This document shows, piece after piece, positions 46,723 through 56,808 of a stretch of DNA of 64,000 nt. The notes under the pieces were generated by a model. It made no database searches. It was not told where the DNA came from and saw only the letters and a program-made list of their open reading frames with translations. Source of the DNA: DATLED01 sp963750255 (GTDB taxonomy: Bacteria; Actinomycetota; Acidimicrobiia; Acidimicrobiales; CADCTF01); contig CAVVPZ010000012.1 in NCBI GenBank assembly GCA_963750255.1, forward strand, positions 1 through 64,000, read 5' to 3'. The position numbers were made by a program, and so were the translations under genes. How positions within the stretch are numbered: the stretch's first letter is position 1; the number at the start of each line of letters is the position of its first letter.

Positions 46723-47634
46723 GGGTTCGAGGCGGTTGCGGACTTGTTGGGCCACCTCGGCGCCGACGAGGAGTGACCCGGCCAAGAGGTAGAACCAGAA
46801 CAACACGATCAACGCACCGCCGAGCGCGCCGAGGGCCGGGTTCACCGATCCGAGCGTGGCCAGGTACACCCGAAACCCGATGGAAACGGCGACCCAGAGC
46901 ACGGTGGTGGTGAGGGCACCGGGAAGGTCGTGACGCCACCGTCCTGGCGTTGGTCGGGAGAGGTGCAACATGACGAGGGCCCAGCCTCCGAGTGCGACGC
47001 CGGCAACCGGCAGACGCACCCAACGCCACGAGGCGACGAAGAAGTCGCCGGCCCCGAATCGTTCAGCCAGGCCGACGGCCCCGCCCAGCAGGGGGCCGAC
47101 GACGAACATCGAGACGACGACGGCGGCAGCGAGAACGGTCCCGACGAGCATGGCGAGCGAGAGCAGACGCCGCTTCAGCCACGATCGTCGCTCGACGTCG
47201 TTGGCCACCTGCACCACTGCCTGGATCACGGCGTCGACGCCCCGCGACCCGCTCCACAAGGACGCGAGCAGGGCGAAGGTGAAGACATCGCCGTTCGACC
47301 GCTCGAACAAGCCCCGGACGGCATCGACGACCGCCGACCCCTGGTCGGTGACCACGCCTTCGACCCATCCGACGATCGTCTGTTGGGTCACACCGGCCAC
47401 CCCGTCGCTGCCCACCTTGGCCAGCAGCGTGACCGCGGTGGCCGTCGCCACCAATCCGGGCAGGATGCTGAGGGCGCCGAAGAAGGCGACCTCGGCCGCC
47501 AGACCGGTGAGGCGATCGTCCTTGGCCCCGCGGCCGACGTCGGCCACGAACGCCCCGGCGTCGCGTGCGGGTTGGGGCACGCGACCGAGCACGTTCCGTA
47601 GGCGGTCCTGCAGCGCGCCGGCGTCGATGGCCAC
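46720..47634 (-). CDS. YihY/BrkB family membrane protein
   Basis: Intact, 304 residues from ATG 47634. A soluble N-terminus is followed by six helices. Family features: LAAEVAFFGALSILPGLVA, LFERSNGDVFTFALLASLWSGSRGVDAV and a final FWFYLLAGSLLVGAEVAQQV. Once annotated as ribonuclease BN, the family is now taken as an inner-membrane transporter or virulence-factor-like protein of unknown substrate. Confidence 0.88.
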   Translation of the reverse strand: MAIDAGALQDRLRNVLGRVPQPARDAGAFVADVGRGAKDDRLTGLAAEVAFFGALSILPGLVATATAVTLLAKVGSDGVAGVTQQTIVGWVEGVVTDQGSAVVDAVRGLFERSNGDVFTFALLASLWSGSRGVDAVIQAVVQVANDVERRSWLKRRLLSLAMLVGTVLAAAVVVSMFVVGPLLGGAVGLAERFGAGDFFVASWRWVRLPVAGVALGGWALVMLHLSRPTPGRWRHDLPGALTTTVLWVAVSIGFRVYLATLGSVNPALGALGGALIVLFWFYLLAGSLLVGAEVAQQVRNRLEP

Positions 47635-47684
47635 AAAGGTCTGCTACCCGGTCCGGGGTCGGACGAACGTGCGAAGGTAGGGGA

Positions 47685-48116
47685 GTGCCCAGCGACCTCG
47701 CCCTCAAAGCCATGAACTTCGTCCATCGCGGGATCCTCACCGTCAGCGGCGGGCGGCTCGGGTGGGAGGCGGCCAGCATGCCCGTGCTCGAACTGACAAC
47801 CGTCGGTCGCCAGAGCGGCCAGAAGCGCTCGGTGATGTTGACGTCACCGCTCCAGGAGGGCGACACCATCGTGGTGGTGGCGTCGAGAGGCGGCGACGAT
47901 CATCACCCGGCCTGGTTCCTCAACCTGCGCGACCACCCCGAGGTCGAGGTCGCCTACAAGGGGAAGAACCGCACGCCGATGCGGGCACGGGTGGCTGACG
48001 CTGACGAGCGGGCCCGCCTGTGGCCGCGCATCGTGGCCGACCACAAGAACTACGGCGACTACCAAACCAAGACCGAGCGCGAGATCCCGCTCGTGTTGCT
48101 CGAACCCATCGCCTGA
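47685..48116 (+). CDS. F420-type deazaflavin-dependent nitroreductase family protein (DUF385)
   Basis: 143 residues, GTG 47685 after AGGTAGGGG. Ddn-like split-barrel: MPVLELTTVGRQSGQKRSVML, IVVVASRGGDDHHPAWFLNLRDHP and VEVAYKGKN, with the conserved His-x-x-W. Such proteins reduce quinones, nitro compounds or aflatoxins with F420H2. Implies the organism makes F420. Confidence 0.88.
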   Translation: MPSDLALKAMNFVHRGILTVSGGRLGWEAASMPVLELTTVGRQSGQKRSVMLTSPLQEGDTIVVVASRGGDDHHPAWFLNLRDHPEVEVAYKGKNRTPMRARVADADERARLWPRIVADHKNYGDYQTKTEREIPLVLLEPIA

Positions 48117-48162
48117 ACCGCAGGTCGTCGCATAACAAACGAACGTCCGCTATATTCTCGGG

Positions 48163-48814
48163 ATGGGCCGGATCGCGGGCGTCACCACGGAAGAGACGCG
48201 GGAGCGTCTGCTTGCCGCCGCCGCCGATGTGTTCGGTCGCTTGGGCTATGAGAAGGCCAGCATCAGCGATATCGCCGCCGAAGCGTCCCTGAGCTCGGGT
48301 TCGATCTACGGCCACTTCGCCTCCAAGGCTGAGCTCTTCGTGGCCACGCTACGAGTCCACTCGGCCCGCGAAGTCGAGCGCCTTCTGGGCGCCGGCGAGG
48401 GGCTCGACGTCGCCGCCCTCATCGCCACCCGGGGTGCCGACCTCGACCGTCCGCACGGGGCCCACGGCTCACTTCTCGTCGAGGCGATCGTCGCCGCCAA
48501 ACGCGACCCGCAGGTGGCCGAGTTGCTGGTCGAGACGTTCGGGCGGACGCGAGCAGCACTTCACCACCCTGCTCAAAGCCGCCCAGCAGGTCGGCGGCCT
48601 CGACGACACCGTCTCGCCCGAGGCGGGCGCCCGGCTGATCCTCGTGATCGCCCTCGGCTCGCTGCTCGTCTCGGCCCTCGACATGCCCGCCGTCGACCAC
48701 GACGGCTGGTCGGCCCTCATCGAGAGCCTCGTCGATCGATTCCGTACGCCAGTCAACGCGGCGCCGGCCGCACCCGTTTCATCCCAACGTCGCATCAACA
48801 ACAAGGAGCAGTGA
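48163..48814 (+). CDS. TetR-family repressor, frameshifted
   Basis: About 216 residues from ATG 48163. N-terminal helix-turn-helix: RERLLAAAADVFGRLGYEKASISDIAAEA, then GSIYGHFASKAELF, shortened here. The C-terminal ligand domain is joined by a shift near 48545 (LVETFGR to QHFTTLLKAAQQ). The stop overlaps the ATG of the P450 gene (TGATG), so it likely regulates that gene and itself; the effector is unknown. Confidence 0.88.
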
Positions 48815-50019
48815 TGGCAGAACACCCCCCCGTCCAGGATTGGGCCACCGACTTCGACCACACCGACGAGGCGTGGGCCGCCAACCCGTTCCCGATCATG
48901 GACGAGCTGCGGGCCACCTGCCCCGTGCCCCATTCCGAGCGCTACGGCGGCGTCTGGATGCCGACCAAGCACGCCGACGTGGCCGCGGTCGCCTACGACA
49001 CGACCCACTTCTCGTCACGGAGCATCATCGTGTCCGAGAACCGTCCGCCGGCAATGATCGCGCCGGCCGGCATCGCGCCCCCGATCTCGTCGGACCCGCC
49101 TTACCACATGGATTCGCGGCGGATGCTGTTGCCGATCTTTTCCCCGCAGGCCATCGACAAGCTGGAGCCCGCCACCCGGGCCTACTGCCACGAACTGATC
49201 GACGCGATGAAGGACGCCGACGTCGTGGACGCCGCTGAGCAGTACGCCCAGCACATCCCGGTGCGGGTGATCGCCAACATGCTCGGCCTGCCCGAGGAGG
49301 ACGGCGACCAGTTCCGTGTGTTCGTCAACAGCATCCTCGAAGGCGTGGCCCGTCCCATCGAGGACCGGGCCGAGGGCTTCATGAGCCTCTTCGAGTACCT
49401 GCGCCACCACATCGAGGACCACATCGAGAATCCGCGTGACGACCTGATCTCGTTCCTGCTCGGCTCCGAACTCCACGGCAAGCCGCTCGACCCCTTCGAG
49501 GTGGCCCGCACGATCGCCCTGTTGCTGATCGCTGGCATCGACACGACCTGGAGCGCGATCGGCGCGTCGATCTGGCACCTGGCCGGCACCCCGGCCGACC
49601 GCCAGCGCCTCGTCGACGAGCCCGAGCTGTTGCCGGTGGCCATGGAGGAGCTTCTCCGCGCCTACGCCCCCGTGACCATGGCCCGCCTTGTCACCGAAGA
49701 GGTCGAGATCGGTGGCTGCCCGATGAAGCCCGAGGACTGGGTGCTGCTCTCGTTCCCGGCCGCCAACCGCGACCCCGAGTTCTTCGAGAACCCCGACGAG
49801 GTCATCCTCGACCGCTCCCCCAATCGTCACGCAGCCTTCGGCCTCGGCGTGCACCGCTGCGCCGGGTCCCATCTCGCCCGGATGGAACTTCGCGTCGCCC
49901 TCGAAGTGTGGCTCGAGCGGTTCCCGCAGTTTTCGCTGGCCGACGAGGATCCCAACGCCGTGCGCTGGTCGGGTGGCCAGGTGCGGGGCCCGCGGGTACT
50001 GCCCGTGCGTATCGGCTGA
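48814..50019 (+). CDS. Cytochrome P450
   Basis: Intact, 401 residues. I-helix LLIAGIDTTWSAIG (AGxDT), K-helix EELLR (E-x-x-R) and the heme loop FGLGVHRCAGSHLARME with Cys as thiolate ligand. ATG 48814 overlaps the TetR stop. Soluble bacterial class I P450, needing a ferredoxin partner not seen nearby. Neighbouring acyl-CoA synthetase and Baeyer-Villiger-type enzyme suggest hydroxylation of lipids, terpenoids or xenobiotics. Confidence 0.96.
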   Translation: MAEHPPVQDWATDFDHTDEAWAANPFPIMDELRATCPVPHSERYGGVWMPTKHADVAAVAYDTTHFSSRSIIVSENRPPAMIAPAGIAPPISSDPPYHMDSRRMLLPIFSPQAIDKLEPATRAYCHELIDAMKDADVVDAAEQYAQHIPVRVIANMLGLPEEDGDQFRVFVNSILEGVARPIEDRAEGFMSLFEYLRHHIEDHIENPRDDLISFLLGSELHGKPLDPFEVARTIALLLIAGIDTTWSAIGASIWHLAGTPADRQRLVDEPELLPVAMEELLRAYAPVTMARLVTEEVEIGGCPMKPEDWVLLSFPAANRDPEFFENPDEVILDRSPNRHAAFGLGVHRCAGSHLARMELRVALEVWLERFPQFSLADEDPNAVRWSGGQVRGPRVLPVRIG

Positions 50020-50075
50020 CGGCACTCACAGCGGGCTCACAGCCCGGCTCCAGTCAAGGCTCAGATCGGGGGGCC

Positions 50076-50354
50076 ATGGTGACAGCCATGGAACTGCCGC
50101 CGTGGTCCGCCGACGCGAGTTGTCGGGGTATGGACCCAGAGGTCTTCTTCCCGACCGACGGACTCGGCGTGCAGCGGGCCGCCGCCGTCTGCGGGCGCTG
50201 TCCGGTGCGTGAGGCGTGCCTCGACTACGCCCTCGACAATCACATCCAACACGGCGTGTTCGGCGGCGAGTCCGAGCGCTCCCGCGAGCGGCTCCGCCGC
50301 CAACGTCGCCTCGGCGATCCGGTCCGCCGGTCGCCGGTCGCCGCCGACCTCTAG
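50076..50354 (+). CDS. WhiB-family iron-sulfur regulator
   Basis: 92 residues from ATG 50076. Four Cys bind the [4Fe-4S] cluster: ASCRGMDP, AVCGRCPVREAC (C-x2-C-x5-C). The G-V-x-G-G turn (HGVFGGESE) and the basic C-terminus (RLRRQRR) complete the Wbl signature. Found only in Actinobacteria and their phages, which supports the phylum call. An alternative in-frame ATG is at 50088. Confidence 0.95.
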   Translation: MVTAMELPPWSADASCRGMDPEVFFPTDGLGVQRAAAVCGRCPVREACLDYALDNHIQHGVFGGESERSRERLRRQRRLGDPVRRSPVAADL

Positions 50355-50463
50355 CCGCCCCCACGGCGAAGAGCGCGGCCCGCCGGGTGCGCTGACCCCA
50401 TCCCACCAGGAGTCAGTGCACCCGGCACCTTCGCGCGCATGGAGGCCGTCGTAACGTGGGCGG

Positions 50464-51792
50464 GTGGACGGCCTCGACGTGCTCGACGGGCCGACCGCTG
50501 CGGTCGGTCAGCGCCGAGCGGTGGCCGCGCTGACGGCGGCGGGAGCTGTTGAGGGTGATCGGGTCGCGATCGTCGCCCCCTCGTCGCTTGACGTGCTCGT
50601 CGTGGGGATGGCGGCGCTGCGGGCGGGGATCGTGCCGGTGATGGTCAACCCCGCCCTCACCGCGGGGGAGCGGCGCCTCATTCTCGACGACGCCCAACCC
50701 CGGCTGGTGCTCGACGGGCCGGCGGTGGCGGCCATGGCATCGGATGGCGACCCGGCCAACGCGGGCGTCGAGCTCGCACCGTGGCCCCGGACCCGACCGA
50801 TGCTCTACACGTCGGGTACCACCGGCCGCCCCAAGGGGGTGTGGACGGGGCTGCTCACCGACGCCGAGGCCGAAGCGTTGGCACGGGACGAGGCCGACCT
50901 CTGGGGTTTCGCCGCCCACGACCGTCACCTCGTACTCTCTCGGCTCTACCACTCGGCGCCCTTTCGGTTCGCGTCGGGCACGCTGCTGGCCGGGGGCAGC
51001 GTCGCCATCGCCGCCGACAGCCATGCCTTGGCCGATGCGGTGCGCTCGTTTCGTCCCACCACCACCTTCCTGGCGCCCGTCCACCTGCGCCGGCTCCTCG
51101 AGGGATCCTCGCCTGGCGACCTCGATTCGTTGCGCCTCGTTGCCCACGCTGGCGCGCCGTGTCCTGCCCCCCTCAAGCAGCGGGCCATCGACACGTTTCG
51201 CGACGGATCGGTGTGGGAGTTCTACGGCTCGACGGAGGGCCAGTTCACCGTGTGCGGCCCCGACGAGTGGGCCGCCCGGCCCGGCACCGTCGGCCGGGCC
51301 CGAGCCGGACGAACACTGCGTGTCGACAGCGACGGCACGATCTGGTGTCAGCCACCTGCCTTCGCCCGTTTCGAGTACTGGCGTGACCCGGCCAAGACTG
51401 CGGCGGCGTGGCGCGACGGCTGGTTCACCGTGGGCGACCTCGGCCGTCTCGATGACGACGGCTACCTCTACCTCGACGGTCGACGCGACGACCTGATCAT
51501 CACCGGCGGCGTCAATGTGTATCCGCTCGAGGTCGAGCGGGTGTTGCTCGACCACCCAGAGGTGATCGACGCCGTCGTGTTTCCGGTCGACGACGACCAG
51601 TGGGGGCAGATGGTGTGCGCCGCCGTCGTGGGCTCGGTGTCGGAGGCAGACGTGGCGGACTGGGCTCGACGGCACCTCGCCCCGTACAAGCGACCCAAGC
51701 GGATGACGGTGGTCGACGCGCTTCCCCATTCGCCGACCGGCAAGGTCCGGCGCTCAGCCATGGCTGGCCTCATCGGTCTCTCGTCTCCCTGA
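50464..51792 (+). CDS. AMP-dependent acyl-CoA synthetase/ligase
   Basis: 442 residues from GTG 50464. Motifs: P-loop YTSGTTGRPKGV, A5 YGSTEGQ, A7/A8 TVGDLGRLDDDGYLYLDGR, GGVNVYPLEVE, and the catalytic Lys in PTGKVRR. The N-terminal domain is about 60-100 residues shorter than in typical members, with homology starting near the family's second strand. Activates a carboxylate to acyl-AMP and acyl-CoA. Overlaps the convergent MFS gene by about 39 bases. Confidence 0.9.
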   Translation: MDGLDVLDGPTAAVGQRRAVAALTAAGAVEGDRVAIVAPSSLDVLVVGMAALRAGIVPVMVNPALTAGERRLILDDAQPRLVLDGPAVAAMASDGDPANAGVELAPWPRTRPMLYTSGTTGRPKGVWTGLLTDAEAEALARDEADLWGFAAHDRHLVLSRLYHSAPFRFASGTLLAGGSVAIAADSHALADAVRSFRPTTTFLAPVHLRRLLEGSSPGDLDSLRLVAHAGAPCPAPLKQRAIDTFRDGSVWEFYGSTEGQFTVCGPDEWAARPGTVGRARAGRTLRVDSDGTIWCQPPAFARFEYWRDPAKTAAAWRDGWFTVGDLGRLDDDGYLYLDGRRDDLIITGGVNVYPLEVERVLLDHPEVIDAVVFPVDDDQWGQMVCAAVVGSVSEADVADWARRHLAPYKRPKRMTVVDALPHSPTGKVRRSAMAGLIGLSSP

Positions 51793-52887
51793 GACCAACG
51801 GAGCAATGGCTACGAAGGCGGCAGCGCCGGCCAGGAACACGAGACCGCCCCGCAGCCCCGACGCGCCGGCCAGCCAACCGACCACCGAGGGCCCGACGAC
51901 GAAGCCGAGGTAGCCCACGGACGTGACGGCCCCGACGATGGCTCCGGGTCGCGCCCGATCGCCGGCCACGACCGACAACAACAACGGCCAGCACATCGAG
52001 ATCCCGCCCGCCGCCAGCACCAGGCCGGCACCCGCCATCCACGACGACGCCGACAGCGAGAGCACGAGGATGCCGACCGTGGCGATCGTGGCGCCGATCG
52101 CCACCCCCCGCGCCGCACCCTGGCGACCGGCCATGGGTCCCAGACCGGCGCGGGATGCGGCGGCGACGAGGTAGCCGGCCACCGCGCTCGAACCACCGAG
52201 CACCAGTCCTCCCGAGTGGCCGGTGCGGAGCAACAGCACGCCCCACACTTCGACGCCTCCCTCGACCATCGCGGCCACGGCGAAGGCAGCGGCCAGCAGC
52301 AGGAGGCGACCGCGGCGCAACAGGGCGAGCGACGTCCAGAGTGGAACGTGCTCGCCCGCCTCACCCGCGGGCAGAGATCGTCGACGCAGGAGGGCCGCCA
52401 TGGCCACCCCGCCCACGGCCACGCCCGCCGGAAGCCACCGCCACGACACGTCGGCGCCAGCGGCGAGGGCGGCCGACGCCGCGCCCGCGGCGGCGCCGAC
52501 ATTGAACAACGCGTGGAACCGCACCAGTCTTCCGGGTTGGCCGGCCAGGGCGCTGGTGGCGGCCACGTTCATCGTCACGTCGATCAGCCCGCCGAGGGCC
52601 ACGACGAGCACGAACGGCACGGCGAAGGTCGCCAACGTCCTCCCGCCGGCGGCCGAGGCGACCAGGGCCAGCGACCACATCGCGAACGCGACACACAGCA
52701 CGCGGGCGGTGCCGAAGCGCTCGGCCAGTGCGCCACCGGCCACGTTCGAGACCGCAGCGGCGGCGAGACCGAAGGAGAGGAGGGTGCCGAAGCCGCCGTG
52801 CGAAAGCCCGAGACCCGCCTCGACGTCGGCGGCGACAACCGCCCATCCTCCCCAGAAGGTGCCGAACACGACGAAGGCCGCGGCCAC
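51754..52887 (-). CDS. MFS transporter
   Basis: About 377 residues, around twelve hydrophobic segments rich in Ala/Gly/Val. Helix 2-3 region FGLAAAAVSNVAGGALAERFGTARVL carries the A-motif-like GxLAxRFG, shown in part. GTG 52887 is the best start I can find; homology may extend up to ten codons further upstream towards the monooxygenase stop. Substrate unknown. Confidence 0.82.
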   Translation of the reverse strand: MAAAFVVFGTFWGGWAVVAADVEAGLGLSHGGFGTLLSFGLAAAAVSNVAGGALAERFGTARVLCVAFAMWSLALVASAAGGRTLATFAVPFVLVVALGGLIDVTMNVAATSALAGQPGRLVRFHALFNVGAAAGAASAALAAGADVSWRWLPAGVAVGGVAMAALLRRRSLPAGEAGEHVPLWTSLALLRRGRLLLLAAAFAVAAMVEGGVEVWGVLLLRTGHSGGLVLGGSSAVAGYLVAAASRAGLGPMAGRQGAARGVAIGATIATVGILVLSLSASSWMAGAGLVLAAGGISMCWPLLLSVVAGDRARPGAIVGAVTSVGYLGFVVGPSVVGWLAGASGLRGGLVFLAGAAAFVAIAPLVSGRRETDEASHG

Positions 52888-52925
52888 CGGCCACAGGGGC
52901 GGTGCCTCGACGCCGAGATCGCCCC

Positions 52926-54850
52926 TCAGTGCAGCGTGTACTGGGAGAGGTCGGGCTGGCGGGTCACCTGCCAGTACTCCAACAAGCTGAAAGGCCAGTT
53001 CTGCGCCGTGCGTCCCGTCTTGTTCTTGTACCAGGTGCTCACCGACGACACGCCCCAGGCCATCTTGAGGTTTTGGGCGTCGACGCGCGCGTTGAACTCG
53101 TCGTGAGCCTCGACCGTCGGTTCGAGTGACTTCGCGCCTCCGGCGAGCAACTCGCGGAGACACGAGGTGACGTAGTGGACCTCGCACTCGGAGAAGTAGG
53201 TGATGCTCCCATTGACCACGATGTTGGTGTTGGGCCCATAGAGCAGGAACAGGTTGGGGAAGCCGGGCAACGTGATGCCAAGGTGGGCGCGAGCGTCGCC
53301 GCCCCACCGTTCGTGCAACTCCACGCCGTCGCGCCCGACGACCTTCATCGGCATCAGGAAGTCGGAGGCTTGGAAGCCGGTGCCGTAGATGATGACGTCG
53401 GCGGCATGCACCTCGCCGTCGGCCGTGCGCACACCATCGCGGGTGACCTCGGTGATCCGCTCGGTGACGAGGGCGACGTCGTCGCGCTTGAGGGTGCGGG
53501 CCCACACGCCGTTGTCGCGGATGAATCGTTTGGCGAACGGCGGATAGTCAGGCTTGACCTTGGCTTGGAGGTCGGGACGGTCGGCGAACTCGGCGTCGAG
53601 ATACCCGGCCAGCATTTGACGCACGAGGTCATTGAGCATGCCGACGGACACGCTGGGGTCGCCGCCCCACTCGGGGTCGACGGTGGCGGCCGACATGAAC
53701 CCTTCGACGTTGCGCCAGAAGATCCAGAATCGGTACCAGTTGGCGTAGCCGGGCACGTTGCGCAGGAGCCACCCGACCTCGGGTTCGACCGCGTCGTGAT
53801 AATCGGGCGTGGGCAGGAACCACGCCGGCGTCCGCTGGAAGACGGTGAGGTGGCCGGCGGTCTCGGCCACGGCGGGGATGAACTGGGCGGCGCTGGCTCC
53901 CGTGCCGATGATCGCCACCCGCTTGCCGGCCAGGTCGACGGAGTGGTCCCAACGGGCGGAATGGAAGGCGGGGCCCTCGAACGACTCGACGCCGGGGATG
54001 TCGGGCAGGTTCGGGCGATTGAGTTGACCGACTGCACTCACGACCGCCTGTACCTCGATCGTGTCCTCGCCGTCGGGACCGGCCACCTCGAGCGACCACG
54101 TCATCGTCGCCTCGTCGAGCACCACGGCGGTTACCTCGGTGTCGAAGCGAATGAGAGGTCGAAGGTCATGCGCGTCAGCCACGGTCCGGAAATAGTCGAG
54201 CAGCACGGGCTGGGACGAGAAGTGCTCGGGCCAGTCGGGCCGCTGCGCGAACGAGTAGCTGTAGAAGAGGTTCGACACGTCGACCCGGCAGCCGGGGTAT
54301 TGGTTCTCGAGCCAGGTGCCGCCGACGTCGCCGTTCTTCTCGATCACGATCACGTCGAGGCCGGCTTGGCGGAGCCGGTGGGCGGCGACCAAGCCCGACA
54401 TCCCGGCGCCGATGACAGCGACTCGGAACTGGCGATCGGGGGCGACCTCGTCCTTGCTCCAATCGGGCGCCCGCAGATCCTCGCCGAGGGCGAGCTCCTC
54501 ACGGAGCAGTTCGAGGTAGTCGTCGACCGGCTCACCGCCGGCGACGAATCCGAGCAGCGCCCGGAGGTCATCTTCGCTGGGCGCCGGGTCGGCGGTCCCC
54601 TCGCCGTCACGCAGCCGTTTCAGGGCCTCGAACGCCAGCCGGCGGGCCTCGGTCTGCTGGTCGGCCGACAGTCCGGCATTGGGGTCCATCATCACCGAGA
54701 GGTCCGGGCGCAGGTGATCCGGGATGAGCGAGGTCGTCGAGCGCCGACGCCACGGCGGGCAGCAAGGCGGGCACCTCGGCCGCGGGCCAACGCGGCGCGG
54801 ATGGTGTCTTCGTCGGCCGTGGCCAGGTCGGTAGTGAAGTCGAGCGCCAT
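52926..54850 (-). CDS. Baeyer-Villiger-type flavin monooxygenase, frameshifted at N-terminus
   Basis: About 640 residues from ATG 54850 (MALDFTTDLATADEDTIRAALA). Two shifts near 54790 and 54730 in a poorly conserved N-terminal extension; the catalytic body is intact. FAD Rossmann GAGMSGLVAAHRL, VGGTWLENQYPGCRVD, BVMO fingerprint FEGPAFHSARWD and NADPH Rossmann IGTGASAAQF, then GTGFQASDF. Converts ketones to esters or lactones with O2 and NADPH. The N-terminal extension and length resemble the steroid/cycloketone branch. Confidence 0.93.
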
Positions 54851-54937
54851 GCCGACATGCTGTCGCATCCGCGCCCACCCCTCCCCGTTCTGGGCGCGTT
54901 CGACGACGGATGCGGTTGTCCGGCGCGCCCAGAAGCG

Positions 54938-55071
54938 CTAGCGGAGGTCGATGCCAAGGGCGGCAAACATCGGCGCGGCAGGCGACCCCTCGGAGGCGGC
55001 GGCGATCCCTTCGGCGAGGCGGGGCGTGATGTGCCCCCGCCCGCGCCCGGTTGACGATTGAGGGCGCCCAT
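54938..55071 (-). CDS. Very small ORF, possible frameshifted remnant
   Basis: ATG 55071 (MGALNRQPGAGG) followed, after one shift near 55025, by ITPRLAEGIAAASEGSPAAP and MFAALGIDLR with stop at 54940-54938. About 43 residues, natural-looking amino-acid composition but no family recognised. It lies in the 230-base gap between the monooxygenase and the helicase and may be a real small protein or the edge of a lost gene. Confidence 0.25.
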
Positions 55072-55085
55072 CGACCCGGCGGTAG

Positions 55086-56796
55086 ATTCGCCCCATCACC
55101 GACACCCCGAGCCCGACCGACGACCCATCCGCCACGTTCGAATCACTGGGCCTTCGGCCCGAGATCCTCGCTGCGCTCGACGGCGCTCGGCTACGAGGAG
55201 CCCACCCCCATCCAGCGCGAGGCCATCCCGCCGGTCGTCGATGGCCGCGACCTGCTGGGCCAGGCGGCCACCGGCACGGGAAAGACGGCCGCCTTCGCTC
55301 TTCCCATCCTCCAACGTCTCGAAGCCGGCCGCCGAGCCCGACCACCCATGGCCCTGATCCTGGTGCCCACCCGCGAAGCTCGCGGTGCAGGTGTCGGAAG
55401 CCATCCACAAATACGGCCGCCAACTCGGCGCTCGCGTGCTGCCGATCTACGGCGGGCAGCCCATCGGTCGCCAACTCGGTGCGCTCGAGCGTGGGCTCGA
55501 CGTCGTGGTGGCCACACCGGGGCGGGCCCTCGACCACCTCGCCCGTAACACGCTGCAACTCCAGGACCTCGAGGTCGTGGTGCTCGACGAGGCCGACGAG
55601 ATGCTCGACATGGGCTTCGCCGAGGACATCGAGTCGTTGCTGGCCGCGACCCCGCCGTCGCGTCAGACGCTTCTGTTCTCGGCGACGATGCCCGCTCGTA
55701 TCGATGGCATGGCCCGCCGGCACCTACGCGACCCCATCCGCATCGAGATCGGCAAGCCCGGCACCGCCCCAGGTGAAACAGCCCTCGTTCGTCAGCGGGC
55801 CTACGTCGTGGCCCGGTCGCACAAGCCGGCTGCGCTCGGGCGCATCCTCGACGTCGAGGCCCCGACGGCCGCCGTCGTGTTCTGCCGGACTCGCGACGAG
55901 GTCGACACGCTCACCGACACCCTCAACGGCCGCGGCTACCGGGCCGAAGGCCTGCACGGTGGCATGACCCAGGAGCAGCGCGACCGCGTCATGGGCCGGC
56001 TCCGGGCCGGCACCGCCGACCTGCTGGTGGCCACCGATGTCGCAGCCCGCGGCCTCGACGTCGAACAACTCACCCACGTCGTCAACTACGACGTCCCGTC
56101 GGCCCCCGACTCCTATGTCCACCGCATCGGACGGGTGGGTCGCGCTGGTCGCGAGGGGGTCGCCATCACGTTGGCCGAGCCCCGCGAGCACCGGATGCTC
56201 AAGACGATCGAGCGGGTGACGGGTCAGCGCATCGAGATCGAAAAGGTCCCCACGGTGGCCGACCTCCGCGCCCGGCGGCTCGAGCTGACGCGTGCCGCCA
56301 TTCACGAGAGCCTCCTCGAAGACGACCTCGACGCCTTCCGCGTCGTGGTCGAGACCCTGACCGACGACTTCGATCTCATGGAGGTCGCCTTGGCGGCCAT
56401 CAAACTGGCCCACGAGGCGACGGGCGCGGCCGCCGCCGACGAGGAGGAGATCCCTGAAGCCTCGGTGTCGGCCGGACGCGACCGCGACCCGCGGCCGCAC
56501 GGGTGGCTCGCCGGGCGCGGGTGGGGGCCAAGGGCGTCCGGCGCGAGGGGGGTCGGGTCCGATGGCGAAGTTGTTCATCGGTGCCGGCCGCGGCTCGGGA
56601 ATCCGGCCCCAGGATCTGGTCGGGGCCATCGCCGGCGAGACCCGCCTGAGTGGCCGCGACATCGGAGCCATTCAGATCTCCGAGCGGTTCTCGCTCGTCG
56701 AGGTGCCCGAAGACGTCCGCCGACGAGGTCATCGCCATCCTCAAGGGAGCCACGATCAAGGGCAAGAAGCCGCCGATTCGTCGCGACCGGGGTTGA
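55086..56796 (+). CDS. DEAD-box RNA helicase with DbpA-type RNA-binding domain, frameshifted
   Basis: About 569 residues. Q-motif TFESLGLRPEILAALDG...GYEEPTPIQREAIP; motif I AATGTGKT; Ia LVPTREL; Ib TPGRALDH; II VLDEADEML; III FSATMP; IV VVFCRTRDEVD; V TDVAARGLDVE; VI HRIGRVGRAG. The C-terminal AKLFIGAGRGSGIRPQDLVGA and FSLVEVPEDV form a DbpA RNA-binding domain, as in CsdA/DeaD. Shifts near 55172, 55375, 56505 and 56725. The start is unclear: the frame opens at 55086 with ATT/ATC codons only, so an indel may hide it. Confidence 0.9.
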
Positions 56797-56808
56797 ACGT
56801 CCGGGCGC

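Noticed and set aside
53175..54941. 588-codon plus-strand frame opposite the monooxygenase
   Set aside because: Antisense shadow of a clearly conserved flavoprotein; no family features.
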